Positions 43,525 to 54,750 of a DNA stretch of 64,000 nt are shown one piece after another. The notes beneath the pieces were generated by a model. It was not told the origin of the DNA. It did no database searches and worked only from the letters and a program-made list of their open reading frames with translations. Position numbers and translations under genes: made by a program. The stretch's first letter is position 1. Each line of letters opens with the position of its first letter. This DNA is from Nocardioides donggukensis (GTDB lineage: Bacteria > Actinomycetota > Actinomycetes > Propionibacteriales > Nocardioidaceae), in the NCBI RefSeq assembly GCF_014842875.1, contig NZ_JACYXZ010000003.1:372001-436000 (forward strand), read 5' to 3'.

Positions 43525-44244
43525 ATGAACGACGTCATCCGCGCCCGGCTCGACCACGCCGTCGACCGCGCCGCGGACAAGCTGGCGGAGGTCAAGCCCA
43601 AGCTCCGCGGGTGGCTGCACCTCGCCACCGCGCCCCTCGCGCTGGTGGCCGGCATCGTCCTGATCGTGCTCTCACCGACGACCACGACCCGCATCGGCTC
43701 GGCGATCTTCGTCGGCAGCGCGGTGGTGCTGTTCACGGTCTCGGCGATCTACCACCGCGGCACCTGGTCGCCGCGCACCTGGGCGTTCCTCAGGCGCTTC
43801 GACCACTCCAACATCTTCGTGCTGATCGCCGGCTCCTACACGCCGTTCGCGCTGCTGTTCCTGGAGGGGACCGATCGCACGCTGCTGCTCACCCTGGTCT
43901 GGTCAGGGGCGATCCTCGGCGTGCTGTTCCGGGTGTTCTGGGCGGGGGCGCCGCGCTGGCTCTACACCCCGATCTACATCGCGCTGGGCTGGGCCGCTGT
44001 CTTCTTCATCCCCGACTTCGCGCGGGGGGCGGCGAACTTCAGCCCCGGCGTCGGCGTCGCCGTGCTGGTGCTGGTCGCCTCCGGCGGGCTGCTCTACACC
44101 CTGGGCGGGGTGGTCTACGGCTTCAAGCGACCCGACCCCTCCCCGACCTGGTTCGGCTTCCACGAGGTCTTCCACAGCTTCACGATCCTGGCCTTCGCCA
44201 CCCATTACGTCGGCGTGTCGCTGGCGACGTACTCGCTGCGGTAG
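43525..44244 (+). CDS. trhA: hemolysin III/TrhA family membrane protein
   Basis: A 239-residue PAQR-like membrane protein with seven transmembrane helices. Metal-site residues appear in 'SAIYHRGTW', '[19 protein letters not shown]' and '[19 protein letters not shown]'. The family, long called hemolysin III, affects membrane fluidity homeostasis in other bacteria. ATG 43525 follows TAGGGT (43513-43518) by 6 bases. Confidence 0.9.
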   Translation: MNDVIRARLDHAVDRAADKLAEVKPKLRGWLHLATAPLALVAGIVLIVLSPTTTTRIGSAIFVGSAVVLFTVSAIYHRGTWSPRTWAFLRRFDHSNIFVLIAGSYTPFALLFLEGTDRTLLLTLVWSGAILGVLFRVFWAGAPRWLYTPIYIALGWAAVFFIPDFARGAANFSPGVGVAVLVLVASGGLLYTLGGVVYGFKRPDPSPTWFGFHEVFHSFTILAFATHYVGVSLATYSLR

Positions 44245-44250
44245 CCGCCC

Positions 44251-46251
<2,001 letters not shown>

Positions 46252-46338
46252 GGGGCGACCTCCCTCTCATGAGCCGGAGCCGGCTCGGTCCCGGTCTGCT
46301 CGTCCCTCCGATGGTGCCTCATCGATTCCTCTCCGCAC

Positions 46339-46962
46339 TCAGGGGCGGCGTGGCACGTCGGAGGGTCGCCGGGGTCGGTCGACGGCGATCACCTCGGGCG
46401 GCAGTCCCCACTCGTTGAGCCCCAGCCGGGACAGCGGCTCGAGGCGGCCGATCGCCGGGTGGTCGCCCTCCAGTGCCGACTCCTGCACGGTGATGGCGAC
46501 GACGTCGAGCAGGACGACGGTGGAGTCGCCGAGCTCGATCGTCGAGTGCAGCGTGCACTCGATCGCGGCCGGTGACGCGGCGACGCGGGGCACGGCCACC
46601 CGGGCGCTGGGCTCCATCTCCACCCCGAGCCAGTCGGCCTCGTCGACGGCGTCGTCGAACGGGGCGCTGCTGCCGTTGACCTGCTCCAGCAGCGGGCGGG
46701 CGGCGACGTTCACGACGCACTCCCCCGTGCCGAGCACGTTGCGCAGGGTGTCCTTGCTGCCCACGGAGGTGAACTGGACGATCGGGGGCCTGGTGCAGGC
46801 CACCGTGAAGAAGGAGTGCGGGGCGAGGTTGCCGACACCGGCCTCGGAGACCGTGGAGATCCAGGCGATCGGCCGCGGCACCACCAGCGAGTTCAGCAAC
46901 GGGTACGGCGCGACGTCGGGGTCGGCCACGTCGAAGACGCGGCGGGGCGCTGAGTCGGTCAT
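46339..46962 (-). CDS. flavin reductase family protein
   Basis: A 207-residue FMN-binding split-barrel protein of the flavin reductase-like group: 'YPLLNSLVVPRPIAWISTVSE', cut there, 'NLAPHSFFTVACTRPPIVQFT', 'TGECVVNVAARPLLEQVN' and 'IGRLEPLSRLG'. It probably reduces flavin with NAD(P)H or uses flavin directly. The partner is unknown. GGGAGG precedes ATG 46962. Confidence 0.88.
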   Translation of the reverse strand: MTDSAPRRVFDVADPDVAPYPLLNSLVVPRPIAWISTVSEAGVGNLAPHSFFTVACTRPPIVQFTSVGSKDTLRNVLGTGECVVNVAARPLLEQVNGSSAPFDDAVDEADWLGVEMEPSARVAVPRVAASPAAIECTLHSTIELGDSTVVLLDVVAITVQESALEGDHPAIGRLEPLSRLGLNEWGLPPEVIAVDRPRRPSDVPRRP

Positions 46963-47039
46963 GGGGCGATCCTCCCTCGCGTCGGCGTCGAGCCGACCGG
47001 TGGGTCAGGGCGGGTGGACCCCGTCGCTATCGTGAGGTT

Positions 47040-47444
47040 GTGCGGGCGACGGCGACCCTGGGCGCACCCAGGACGGTGCAGATGGCTGCGCTGGCCGTGG
47101 TCGCGCTCGCGCTGGTGGTCATGCACGGGCTCGGCACGCACGGGACGGAGAGCGGGCCGGCCCACCCCGTGGCCCACCCGGTGGCCCATGTCGCCGCCGA
47201 CCACGAGCCGGCGCCGGCGGGGACTACCTCGACCGCCGTGCCCGCGTCGCCGGACGGCACCGCGTGGGTGGCGATGTGCCTGGCCGTCCTGCTCCTGCTG
47301 GCCGGAGGGGTGCGGCCGCGGGGTGCGCGACCCCTCTCGCTGCTCGGCGCACGCGTCCGGCCGGCGCTACCGGTCGGACTCCCGCTCGACCGTCCCTGGG
47401 TCGTGCCGCGGCTCCATCTCCGCCTGTCCGTGCAGCGCTGCTGA
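47040..47444 (+). CDS. DUF6153-like small membrane protein
   Basis: A 134-residue protein with two hydrophobic segments ('TVQMAALAVVALALVVMHGL', 'AWVAMCLAVLLLLAGGV') separated by a His-rich loop (HPVAHPVAHVAADH). A basic Arg-rich tail follows. It fits the DUF6153 type, which I recall next to DUF305 genes. The His-rich loop would suit metal binding outside the membrane. GTG 47040 follows TATCGT by 6 bases. 69 bp separate it from the DUF305 gene. Confidence 0.65.
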   Translation: MRATATLGAPRTVQMAALAVVALALVVMHGLGTHGTESGPAHPVAHPVAHVAADHEPAPAGTTSTAVPASPDGTAWVAMCLAVLLLLAGGVRPRGARPLSLLGARVRPALPVGLPLDRPWVVPRLHLRLSVQRC

Positions 47445-47513
47445 TGCCGGTCGGGCCGGGCCGGATCCCGGCACCGACCGCCGTTCCGCACCTCACGACC
47501 CAGGAGAACCACC

Positions 47514-48134
47514 ATGCCCAAGAACCGCCCACGGGCGCGGCGCCTCGCTGCGCTCGCCCTCACCATCCCCCTCGTCCTCGGTGCCGCCGGGTGCGGGGCC
47601 GACGAGGCCGACGTCCAGCCCGAGGCGGTCGAGGAGACCGCCCCCAACGGTGACGTCTTCAACGCCGCGGACGTGTCGTTCGCGACCGACATGATCCAGC
47701 ACCATGCCCAGGCCCTGACCATGGTCGACCTGACCCTCGGCCGGGACCTCGATCCCGAGGTGGCCGCGCTGATGGAGCAGATCCGGGACGCCCAGGCCCC
47801 GGAGATCGAGCAGATGACCGGCTGGCTGACCGACTGGCAGCAGCCGATCCCCGAGACCATGCGCGACCACGCCAACTCCGAGGGCGGCGAGATGGAGATG
47901 GGCGACATGCCCGGGATGATGTCCGGGGAAGCCATGGCGGACCTGGAGGCCTCCTCCGACGCCGACTTCCAGGGCCTGCTCCTCGAGATGATGGTCGAGC
48001 ACCACACCGGCGCCATCCAGATGGCCGAGTCCGAGCAGACCAGCGGCACCTTCGATCCGGCCGTCGAGCTGGCCGGTCAGATCGTCACCGGCCAGCAGGC
48101 GGAGATCGACCAGATGGAGGAGATGCTCCGATGA
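47514..48134 (+). CDS. DUF305 domain-containing lipoprotein
   Basis: A 206-residue lipoprotein ('LGAAGC', Cys27). The DUF305 domain has paired His motifs 'FATDMIQHHAQALTM' and 'LLEMMVEHHTGAIQMAESE', and a Met/Asp-rich loop between them ('EMEMGDMPGMMSG'). The His and Met clusters suggest copper or another metal, which is an inference. GGAG is present before ATG 47514. The next gene overlaps its stop. Confidence 0.9.
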   Translation: MPKNRPRARRLAALALTIPLVLGAAGCGADEADVQPEAVEETAPNGDVFNAADVSFATDMIQHHAQALTMVDLTLGRDLDPEVAALMEQIRDAQAPEIEQMTGWLTDWQQPIPETMRDHANSEGGEMEMGDMPGMMSGEAMADLEASSDADFQGLLLEMMVEHHTGAIQMAESEQTSGTFDPAVELAGQIVTGQQAEIDQMEEMLR

Positions 48135-48979
48135 TGCGGGCCCGCTCGACGCTGCGCGCCGCGGGGGTCACCACCGTGGCCCTGGCGGTCGTCGCCACCG
48201 GCTGCGCGGCGGATCAGGAGGGCGTCGCCGCAGGCGACGTCTACGTGGGGCACGTGCACGGGATCGGGGTCGACCCCGCCGACGGCGCGCTCTACGTCGG
48301 CGCCCACGGCGGCCTCTTCCGGCTGGCGGACGGCGAGCTGAGCCCGGTGTCCGGCTGGACCTCCGACACGATGGGGTTCACGGTCGTCGGTGCCGGGACC
48401 TTTCTGGCCAGCGGGCACCCCGCACCCGACCAGGACGGCCCCGGGCTGCTGGGCCTGAACCGGAGCACCGACGCCGGCGAGAGCTGGAGCGAGGTGTCGC
48501 TGGTCGGCGAGGCGGACTTCCACTCCCTGGACGCGGTCGACGGGGCGATCTGGGGCTACGACTCGGTCAGCGGACGGCTGCTCACCAGCGCCGACGGGAA
48601 GGACTGGGCCTCGGTCACCGAGGGCGCGATCCTGGACGTCGCGGTGCAGCCGGGCCGGCCCGACGAGGCGCTGGCCACGACCGGCGAGGGGCGTCTGGTC
48701 CGGGTGTCGTCCGACGGCTCAACCGCGCCGGAGCCGCTCGAGTCGCCGCCACTCGTGCTGGTCGACGCCACCGAGAGCGGCGAGCTGGTGGGCCTCGGGC
48801 CGGACGGCGCCGTCCACGTCCAGGCGAACGGCGGGAGGTGGGAGCCGGCGGGCGAGGTCCCGGGTGGGCTCCAGGCGCTGACGGCCACGGACGATGCGTG
48901 GTACGCCGCCACCGACACCGGCATCTACGTCAGCTCCGACCGGGGCGAGAAGTGGGAGACGGCCGTGCGGTTCTCCTGA
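48131..48979 (+). CDS. BNR/Asp-box repeat lipoprotein (F510_1955-like)
   Basis: A 282-residue lipoprotein ('VVATGC', Cys25) predicted to fold as a beta-propeller: 'VYVGHVHGIGVDPADGALYVG', repeated Asp-box-like segments 'NRSTDAGESWSEV', 'LTSADGKDWASV', 'YVSSDRGEKWETA'. It overlaps the DUF305 gene (ATGATG) and likely works with it at the cell surface. Similar genes are labelled F510_1955 glycosylhydrolases, but no catalytic residues can be assigned. 48980-49082 holds only GC-rich hairpin-prone sequence. Confidence 0.82.
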   Translation: MMRARSTLRAAGVTTVALAVVATGCAADQEGVAAGDVYVGHVHGIGVDPADGALYVGAHGGLFRLADGELSPVSGWTSDTMGFTVVGAGTFLASGHPAPDQDGPGLLGLNRSTDAGESWSEVSLVGEADFHSLDAVDGAIWGYDSVSGRLLTSADGKDWASVTEGAILDVAVQPGRPDEALATTGEGRLVRVSSDGSTAPEPLESPPLVLVDATESGELVGLGPDGAVHVQANGGRWEPAGEVPGGLQALTATDDAWYAATDTGIYVSSDRGEKWETAVRFS

Positions 48980-49082
48980 CCGGGCGAGGCACCTCGTCCG
49001 CGGTGCCGCGGCGCCGAGCGCGACGCTCAGCACCGCGGGCGACGCGCCGCCCGGGCCATCCTGCTCAGGGCGACGGTGACGG

Positions 49083-50477
49083 TCAGCCGGTGACGACCAG
49101 CCACAGCGGGCCGGCCGCCAGGCCGAGCACCAGGGCGCCGGCCGCGGCCGCGACCGCCACCCGGGCGGCGGTGTGCCTGGTGCCGTCTGTCTCGGTGGCG
49201 GAGGGCTGCTCGCGGCGCACCGCCGGGGCGAGCCAGCGCAGGTAGTAGGCCAGGCTGATCAGGGTGTTGCCCACCAGCGCGACGGCCAGCCACCAGGCCC
49301 CGGCGTCCCAGGTGGCGGCGATCGTGAGCAGCTTGGCCACGAAGACGGCCGTGGGCGGCGTCCCCACCAGCCCCAGCAGGGAGACCGCGAGGCCACCGAC
49401 GACGCCCGGTCGGGTGCGGCCCACCCCGGCCCAGTCGGTCACCGAGTGCCGGTCGGGCTCGGCGCCCAGCGCCGCGAACGCGGCCAGGTTCGTGACCGTG
49501 TAGGCGGGCAGGTAGACGAGCAGGGCGGGCAGGGCCAGGTCACTGCTCGGCACCACGGCCGCCGCCGCGAGCAGGTAGCCCACCTGACTGACCGTGGACC
49601 AGCCGAGGAGCCGGCGGACGTCGTCCTGGGCCAGCGCGGCCAGGTTGCCCACGGTCATGCTGGCGACGGCCAGCACGCCCAGGAGCACCGTCCAGCCCGC
49701 CGGGTCCGGCAGGTGGGTCAGCAGCCGGGCGACGGCGACCAGGGCCCCGAGCTTGGGGACCGTGGTCAGGAAGCCGGCGGCGGTCACCGAGGCTCCCTGG
49801 GTGGCGTCGGGCACCCAGAAGTGCGCCGGCACGGCACCCGCCTTGAACAGCAGCCCCCCGAGGACGAACAGGCCCCCGGCGGTGACCGCCGCGGGCGACG
49901 CGTCGGCGAGCCCACTCAGGTCGTCGTACGCCGTCCCGCCGGCGAGGCCGAACAGGACGGCCACCCCGAGCATCAGCGTGATCCCGAACAGCGCACCGAG
50001 CAGGTAGGTCTTGAGCGTCGCCTCCGCCGATCCCGGTCGTCGGACGATGCCGACCAGCCCGTAGAGCGGGATGCTCGAGAGCAGGAAGGCCACCACCAGC
50101 AGCGCCAGGTCGGTGGCCGACGCCAGCAGCAGGGTGCCGAGCCCGGCGAGCAGCAGCAGGGTGACGATCTCGCTCTCGCGGGGGTGACCGGCCACCTCGT
50201 CACCGGCCAGCGCGAGCAGCAGCAGGAGAGCGAGCGCCACGGTGACCCGGGCGACGCCGGTGGCGGTGTCGAGGGCGACCGTGCCCTCGAAGGCGGTGCC
50301 GGGCTCACCGGCCAGCCCGACGACCGCGGCGACCAGCGACCCGAGCACGGCGACCGCCGCCGCCCACCGGACCCGCCACTGCGCGTGCTGGGGCGAGTAG
50401 GAGCCAGCGACCAGGGCGCACAGCGCACCGAGCAGCAGGAGCAGCTCGGGCAGCATCGCGAGCAGGTCGGCGCCCAT
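49083..50477 (-). CDS. nuoN: complex-I-like proton-pumping subunit NuoN
   Basis: A 464-residue protein with about 14 transmembrane helices. The Mrp-antiporter-type core contains 'GLLFKAGAVPAHFWVPDATQGASVTAAGFLTTVPKLGALV', cut here to its landmarks 'FKAGAVPAHFWVPDA' and 'TVPKLGALVAVARLL', and 'ALAQDDVRRLLGWSTVSQVGYLL'. I use ATG 50475-50477, which has GGAGGG 5-6 bases upstream. Longer starts at 50489 and 50498 exist. It is last in the nuo-like cluster. Confidence 0.92.
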   Translation of the reverse strand: MGADLLAMLPELLLLLGALCALVAGSYSPQHAQWRVRWAAAVAVLGSLVAAVVGLAGEPGTAFEGTVALDTATGVARVTVALALLLLLALAGDEVAGHPRESEIVTLLLLAGLGTLLLASATDLALLVVAFLLSSIPLYGLVGIVRRPGSAEATLKTYLLGALFGITLMLGVAVLFGLAGGTAYDDLSGLADASPAAVTAGGLFVLGGLLFKAGAVPAHFWVPDATQGASVTAAGFLTTVPKLGALVAVARLLTHLPDPAGWTVLLGVLAVASMTVGNLAALAQDDVRRLLGWSTVSQVGYLLAAAAVVPSSDLALPALLVYLPAYTVTNLAAFAALGAEPDRHSVTDWAGVGRTRPGVVGGLAVSLLGLVGTPPTAVFVAKLLTIAATWDAGAWWLAVALVGNTLISLAYYLRWLAPAVRREQPSATETDGTRHTAARVAVAAAAGALVLGLAAGPLWLVVTG

Positions 50478-50502
50478 GCTGCCCTCCATCCCGGTCACGG
50501 GC

Positions 50503-51990
50503 TCACCTGCTCACGAGCGCCGCCGCCGCGACGGCGGCCGGCTCGATCAGGTCGAGCAGCGGACGGGGCAGCACGCCGATCAGCACCGAGAGCAGCAGCA
50601 GTCCGGCCACCGGCGCCCACTCGCGGGCGGTGACGTCGGGGAACCCGTGCGCCAGACCGGCCGTCGGGCCCGTGAAGACCCGCTGGAAGGCCCGGAGGAA
50701 CAGCGCGGCGGTGAGCAGGATGCCGACCGTCGCGACCGCCGCCACCGGTGCGGTGGCGATGCTGCCGGCGAACACCTGGAACTCCGCCACGAAGCCGGAC
50801 AGGCCGGGCAGCCCCAGCGACCCGAACGCCGCGACCGCGAACAGCGCGGTGTAGCGCGGCGCGGGTCCGGCGAGACCGCCGTACTCCCCGAGCCCGTAGT
50901 CGGCCCGACGGTCGAACATCACCCCCGCCAGCAGGAACAGCGCGGCGGTGAGCAGCCCGTGGCTGACCATCTGGGTGACCGCGCCGGTGACCGCCACCGC
51001 CCGGGCGTCGTCGGCTCCGCTCGAGACGAGCCCGGCGGCGCCGACCGCGAGCACGACGTACCCCATGTGGTTGACCGAGGTGTAGGCGATCATCCGCTTC
51101 AGGTCGGTCTGGGCGAGCGCGACCAGCGCACCCCAGACGACCGAGACGATGCCGACCGCGACCAGGACGGGCGCCCACGCCCGCCAGGCGTCGGGAAGCA
51201 TGGTCATGCCGAAGCGGACGAAGCCGTAGGTCCCCATCTTCAGCAGGACGGCCGCGAGCACGGCCGACCCGATGGCCGGGGCGTCGCTGTGGGCCGGCGG
51301 CAGCCAGGTGTGGAACGGGAAGGTCGGGGTCTTGACCGCCAGCCCGAGCAGGATCGCGCCGAGCACCAGCGCGCCGGTCGCGCCGGTGCCCTGCAGGGGC
51401 GGCTCCGCGGCCAGCTCCAGCATGTCGAAGGTGTGCGGCGACGAGGCCACGTAGAGCCCCACGAAGCCCAGGAGCAGGGCCAGGGAGCCCAGGAACGTGT
51501 ACAGGAAGAACCTCAGCGCGGACCGGGCCGCGTTGCCGTGACCCCAGCCGCTGATCGAGAAGTACATCGCGACGATCGAGAGGTCGAAGAAGACGAAGAA
51601 GAGGATCAGGTCGGCCGAGACGAACAGCCCCAGCGAGACCGCCTCGAGGAAGAGGAACAGCGCCGCCTGGAGCCGGGGCCGCTCCTGCTCCCGCGCCGCG
51701 AACACCGCGCAGGCGAGGAAGACGACGGTGGTCATCAGCACCAGCGGCAGGGACAGCCCGTCCACCCCCACGTGGTAGCTCGAGCCCACCCCGGGGATCC
51801 ACGGCACCTGCTCCTCCAACGCCAGCGCGCCCGGCCCCGGGTCGTCGTACGCCGCCCACACCGCGCCGGCGAGCGCGACCTCCACGGCCGCCGTCGCCAC
51901 GAAGACGATCCGGGCCACCCGGTCGGGCACGGACGGCGCCAGGAGCGCCGCGGCGACGACCACCGGCAGGAACACGAGGACGGAGAGCAT
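50503..51990 (-). CDS. nuoM: complex-I-like proton-pumping subunit NuoM
   Basis: A 495-residue antiporter-type subunit with 13-14 helices. 'YHVGVDGLSLPLVLMTTVVF', 'FVFFDLSIVAMYFSISGWG' (in canonical NuoM the FEL..P motif holds an essential Glu; here the segment reads FFDLSIV, with Asp instead) and 'AVKTPTFPFHTWLPPAHSDAPA', 'LAQTDLKRMIAYTSVNHMGYV' are visible. GAGGTGA precedes ATG 51990. The Glu-to-Asp change in the second channel helix is unusual. Confidence 0.93.
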   Translation of the reverse strand: MLSVLVFLPVVVAAALLAPSVPDRVARIVFVATAAVEVALAGAVWAAYDDPGPGALALEEQVPWIPGVGSSYHVGVDGLSLPLVLMTTVVFLACAVFAAREQERPRLQAALFLFLEAVSLGLFVSADLILFFVFFDLSIVAMYFSISGWGHGNAARSALRFFLYTFLGSLALLLGFVGLYVASSPHTFDMLELAAEPPLQGTGATGALVLGAILLGLAVKTPTFPFHTWLPPAHSDAPAIGSAVLAAVLLKMGTYGFVRFGMTMLPDAWRAWAPVLVAVGIVSVVWGALVALAQTDLKRMIAYTSVNHMGYVVLAVGAAGLVSSGADDARAVAVTGAVTQMVSHGLLTAALFLLAGVMFDRRADYGLGEYGGLAGPAPRYTALFAVAAFGSLGLPGLSGFVAEFQVFAGSIATAPVAAVATVGILLTAALFLRAFQRVFTGPTAGLAHGFPDVTAREWAPVAGLLLLSVLIGVLPRPLLDLIEPAAVAAAALVSR

Positions 51991-51992
51991 GC

Positions 51993-53927
51993 TCACCTCA
52001 CGATCACGAGGACGACGAGGGCGGCGGCCAGCACGGCCACCGCCTGGAGGTAGTACTGGTGCAGCTGCCCGGTCTGCGGGAGCCGGGCCCACTGGCCGAG
52101 CCGACGGATGCCGGCGACCGAGGCGCGGACGGCCCCGTCGACGACGGTCACGTCGGCGCGCGCTGAGCGGTCGGCCAGCCGGAGCGAGGCATCGGCGACC
52201 CATGTGACAGCACCGTCGAGGAGGTCGTCGTCGACCCGGGCCAGGCGATCCGCGAGCCGGAGCGTGGGTCGGACCAGCAGCCGGTGCACGGCGGCCTCCA
52301 CGTGCAGCCAGCCGAGGAGGGCCCCGGCCCCGGCGCCGGCACCGGCACCGGCACCGGCACTGGGCCACGGGCGCGCCGCTCCCCGGGCGCGCCGCGACAG
52401 CACGAGCACACCGGTCAGCACCGCCGTCGCGAGCAGACCCGAGACGACGATCTCGGCGGAGGTGGGAGCCGGCGCCTCCGCGCCGCCGGGCAGTCGGGAG
52501 AGCACCGACGGCAGCCCGAGCACGCCGAGGCCGACCGCCCCGGCGGCCAGCGGCAGCAGCGCCACCGGCAGCAGGCCGGGCACCCGGCCGGTGCCCCCGA
52601 CAGCCCCCTCCTCGGCGCCGTCCTCAGGGCCCACGACGGTGGCTGCGTCAGCTCCTTCATGGGGGCTGCCCAGCACGATCACCAGCGCACGCCCGGCGTA
52701 GGCGGCGGACAGCCCGGCGGCCAGCAACGCGACGGCGTACAGCGCCGGGCTGTGCTCGAGGGCGACCGCGAGCACCGCGTCCTTGCTGACCCACAGGGCC
52801 AGCGGAGGGATCCCGGCCAGCGACAGCAGTCCGGCCGCGGCACAGGCGCCGACGACGGGCCACCGCCGGGCTGCACCACCCAGGGACGCCAGCCGCTTGC
52901 TGCCGACCGCCTCCAGCCAGGCACCTGCCACCAGGAACAGTATGGCCTTCACCGAGGCGTGCGCCACGAGGTGCGCCGCTCCCCCGGCCGTCGCGCCGAC
53001 GCCCGCCGCCAGCACCACGAAGCCGAGCTGGGCGGCCGTCGAGGCGGCCAGCAGCTGCTTGAGGTCGCGCTGGGCCACCGCCACGGCCCCGAGCACGACC
53101 GCGGTGGCGGCACCGGCCCACGCCGCGGCGTCGTCGGCCCAGCCGGTGGCCGCGAGCAGCGGGGCCAGCCGCAGGAGCAGGTACCCGCCCAGGGCGACCA
53201 TGGCCGCCGAGTGCAGCAGGGCACTGACCGGGCTCGGGCCGTCCATGGCCCGGGACAGCCAGAACGAGAACGGCAGCTGCGCCGCCTTCCCGAGGGCCGC
53301 GACCAGGACGCCTGCCGCGACGACGTGGCGCCAGCCCGGACTCGTCTCGGCCAGTGTGGCGAGGTCGAGCCCGCTGCCGCCCGCCAGCGCGGCGCCGGCG
53401 GCGACGTACAGCCCGAGGTCCGCCGTCCGCGTGGTCAGGAAGGCCGTGAGCCCCGACCCGACGTGCGAGTCCTCCCGCCAGCGCAGCCCGATGAGCGCGT
53501 ACGACGTCGCGCCCATGACCTCCCAGCCCAGCAGCAGCGTCGGCAGGGAGGTGGCGAGCACCGTGACCAGCGCGGCCGCGACGAACAGCAGCATCAGCCC
53601 GGAGAAGCGGGCGGTGGCGGTCTCCGCGCTGGTGCTGGCCGCCACGAGGACCAGCAGCGCCACGACCGTGACCACCGGCGTCATCACGGCCGCGGGCCCC
53701 GCGGTGTCCAGGCCCAGGTCGGCTCCGGCGACGAAGCCGGTCGCCACCTCGGCCGCACCGACGACCGCCGCCACCGAAGCCGCGGCGACCACCGCGGCGG
53801 TGCCGAGGACGACCGGCACCGCGACCCGGTCGGCGGTCGTGCCGACCAGCGCCAGAGCGGCCCCGACGAGGGCCGGGACCACGACCACCGCCACGAGCAG
53901 CAGGTCCAGCGCCCCGCCCGCGCTCAT
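51993..53927 (-). CDS. nuoL: complex-I-like proton-pumping subunit NuoL
   Basis: A 644-residue NuoL-like protein. The core includes 'LGWEVMGATSYALIGLRWRE', 'GKAAQLPFSFWLSRAMDGPSPVSALLHSAAMV', given here in short as 'KAAQLPFSFWLSRAM' and 'GPSPVSALLHSA', and 'VAQRDLKQLLAASTAAQLGFV'. The C-terminus has a long amphipathic arm and a final helix ('AVAVLAAALVVLVIV'). The linker holds an (Ala-Gly)n run from a hexanucleotide repeat near 52336-52360. ATG 53925-53927 overlaps the nuoK stop. Confidence 0.92.
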   Translation of the reverse strand: MSAGGALDLLLVAVVVVPALVGAALALVGTTADRVAVPVVLGTAAVVAAASVAAVVGAAEVATGFVAGADLGLDTAGPAAVMTPVVTVVALLVLVAASTSAETATARFSGLMLLFVAAALVTVLATSLPTLLLGWEVMGATSYALIGLRWREDSHVGSGLTAFLTTRTADLGLYVAAGAALAGGSGLDLATLAETSPGWRHVVAAGVLVAALGKAAQLPFSFWLSRAMDGPSPVSALLHSAAMVALGGYLLLRLAPLLAATGWADDAAAWAGAATAVVLGAVAVAQRDLKQLLAASTAAQLGFVVLAAGVGATAGGAAHLVAHASVKAILFLVAGAWLEAVGSKRLASLGGAARRWPVVGACAAAGLLSLAGIPPLALWVSKDAVLAVALEHSPALYAVALLAAGLSAAYAGRALVIVLGSPHEGADAATVVGPEDGAEEGAVGGTGRVPGLLPVALLPLAAGAVGLGVLGLPSVLSRLPGGAEAPAPTSAEIVVSGLLATAVLTGVLVLSRRARGAARPWPSAGAGAGAGAGAGALLGWLHVEAAVHRLLVRPTLRLADRLARVDDDLLDGAVTWVADASLRLADRSARADVTVVDGAVRASVAGIRRLGQWARLPQTGQLHQYYLQAVAVLAAALVVLVIVR

Positions 53928-54226
53928 CGGCGCAGCTCCGTCGCCATGTCCGTCATGTCGTGGCCGGCCTGGCGGTGCAGCAGCGTGGCGACGGCGAAGC
54001 CCATCGCCATCTCGACGGTCATCGCCGCGACGACCACGAGCAGGAGCACCTGGCCGGACGGGTCCGGCGCGAGGAACCACCACAGACCCCCGAGCGCCAG
54101 GATCACTCCGTTGATCATGAGCTCCAGGCCCATCATGACCATCACGACGACCTGCTGGGACAGGGCGCCGTACAGGCCCACGGCGAACAGCGCGGCGGCC
54201 ACCAGGAGCACGGTCTCGAGGATCAC
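53924..54226 (-). CDS. nuoK: complex-I-like subunit NuoK
   Basis: A 100-residue protein with three transmembrane helices. The conserved membrane Glu in 'VMMGLELMINGVILAL' and a second Glu in 'AAMTVEMAMGFAVATLL' are both kept, as in proton-translocating NuoK. GTG 54224-54226 overlaps the nuoJ stop, and its own stop overlaps nuoL. Confidence 0.92.
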   Translation of the reverse strand: MILETVLLVAAALFAVGLYGALSQQVVVMVMMGLELMINGVILALGGLWWFLAPDPSGQVLLLVVVAAMTVEMAMGFAVATLLHRQAGHDMTDMATELRR

Positions 54227-54750
54227 GGTCGATCACCCCGGTCGTAGCGGCCCCGGTGCAGCGAGAGCACGACCCCGGCGACGATCGTGGCCACCATCAC
54301 CGGGCTGATCGCGACCATGACCAGCATGTGGCTGCCCATCGTCGCCTCGCCGAGCGCCGCGGTGACGTCGGGGTCCGGGGCACCCCGGCGCTCGGGCCAC
54401 GGCACCAGCAGCGCGCCGGCGCCGAGGAGGAGGAACGCGCCGACGCCGGCGCCGATCGCCGCGCGGTGCGAGTGCACCATGCTCATCGGCATCAGCGCCG
54501 GGTTCATCCCCATGAACATGACCATGTAGACCGCCATCACGGCCATCTCCATGACCATCATCAGCACCACCACCGCACCCAGGTAGGCCTGGCCGAGCAG
54601 CAGCAGGACCACGCCCACGGCGACGAAGGAGAGCGCGAGGGCGTAGGTCGCCCGTGCCATCGAGTCCACGTAGAACACCGCTGCGCCGGCGAGCACGGCG
54701 ACCACGCCGCAGGCCCAGAAGGCGAGGTCGGCCCAGAGGTCCGGGCTCAT
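54223..54750 (-). CDS. nuoJ: complex-I-like subunit NuoJ
   Basis: A 175-residue membrane protein with five helices. 'DSMARATYALALSFVAVGVVLLLLGQAYLGAVV' is the typical NuoJ start, shown here without its end. An unusually Met-rich third helix region follows ('MMVMEMAVMAVYMVMFMGM', then 'ALMPMSMVH'). ATG 54748-54750 overlaps the nuoH stop (ATGA). Confidence 0.88.
   Translation of the reverse strand: MSPDLWADLAFWACGVVAVLAGAAVFYVDSMARATYALALSFVAVGVVLLLLGQAYLGAVVVLMMVMEMAVMAVYMVMFMGMNPALMPMSMVHSHRAAIGAGVGAFLLLGAGALLVPWPERRGAPDPDVTAALGEATMGSHMLVMVAISPVMVATIVAGVVLSLHRGRYDRGDRP

Noticed and set aside
52336..52360. Hexanucleotide (ccggca) repeat as a phase-variation switch in nuoL
   Set aside because: The unit is a multiple of three, so changes keep the frame. 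It only varies an Ala-Gly linker.
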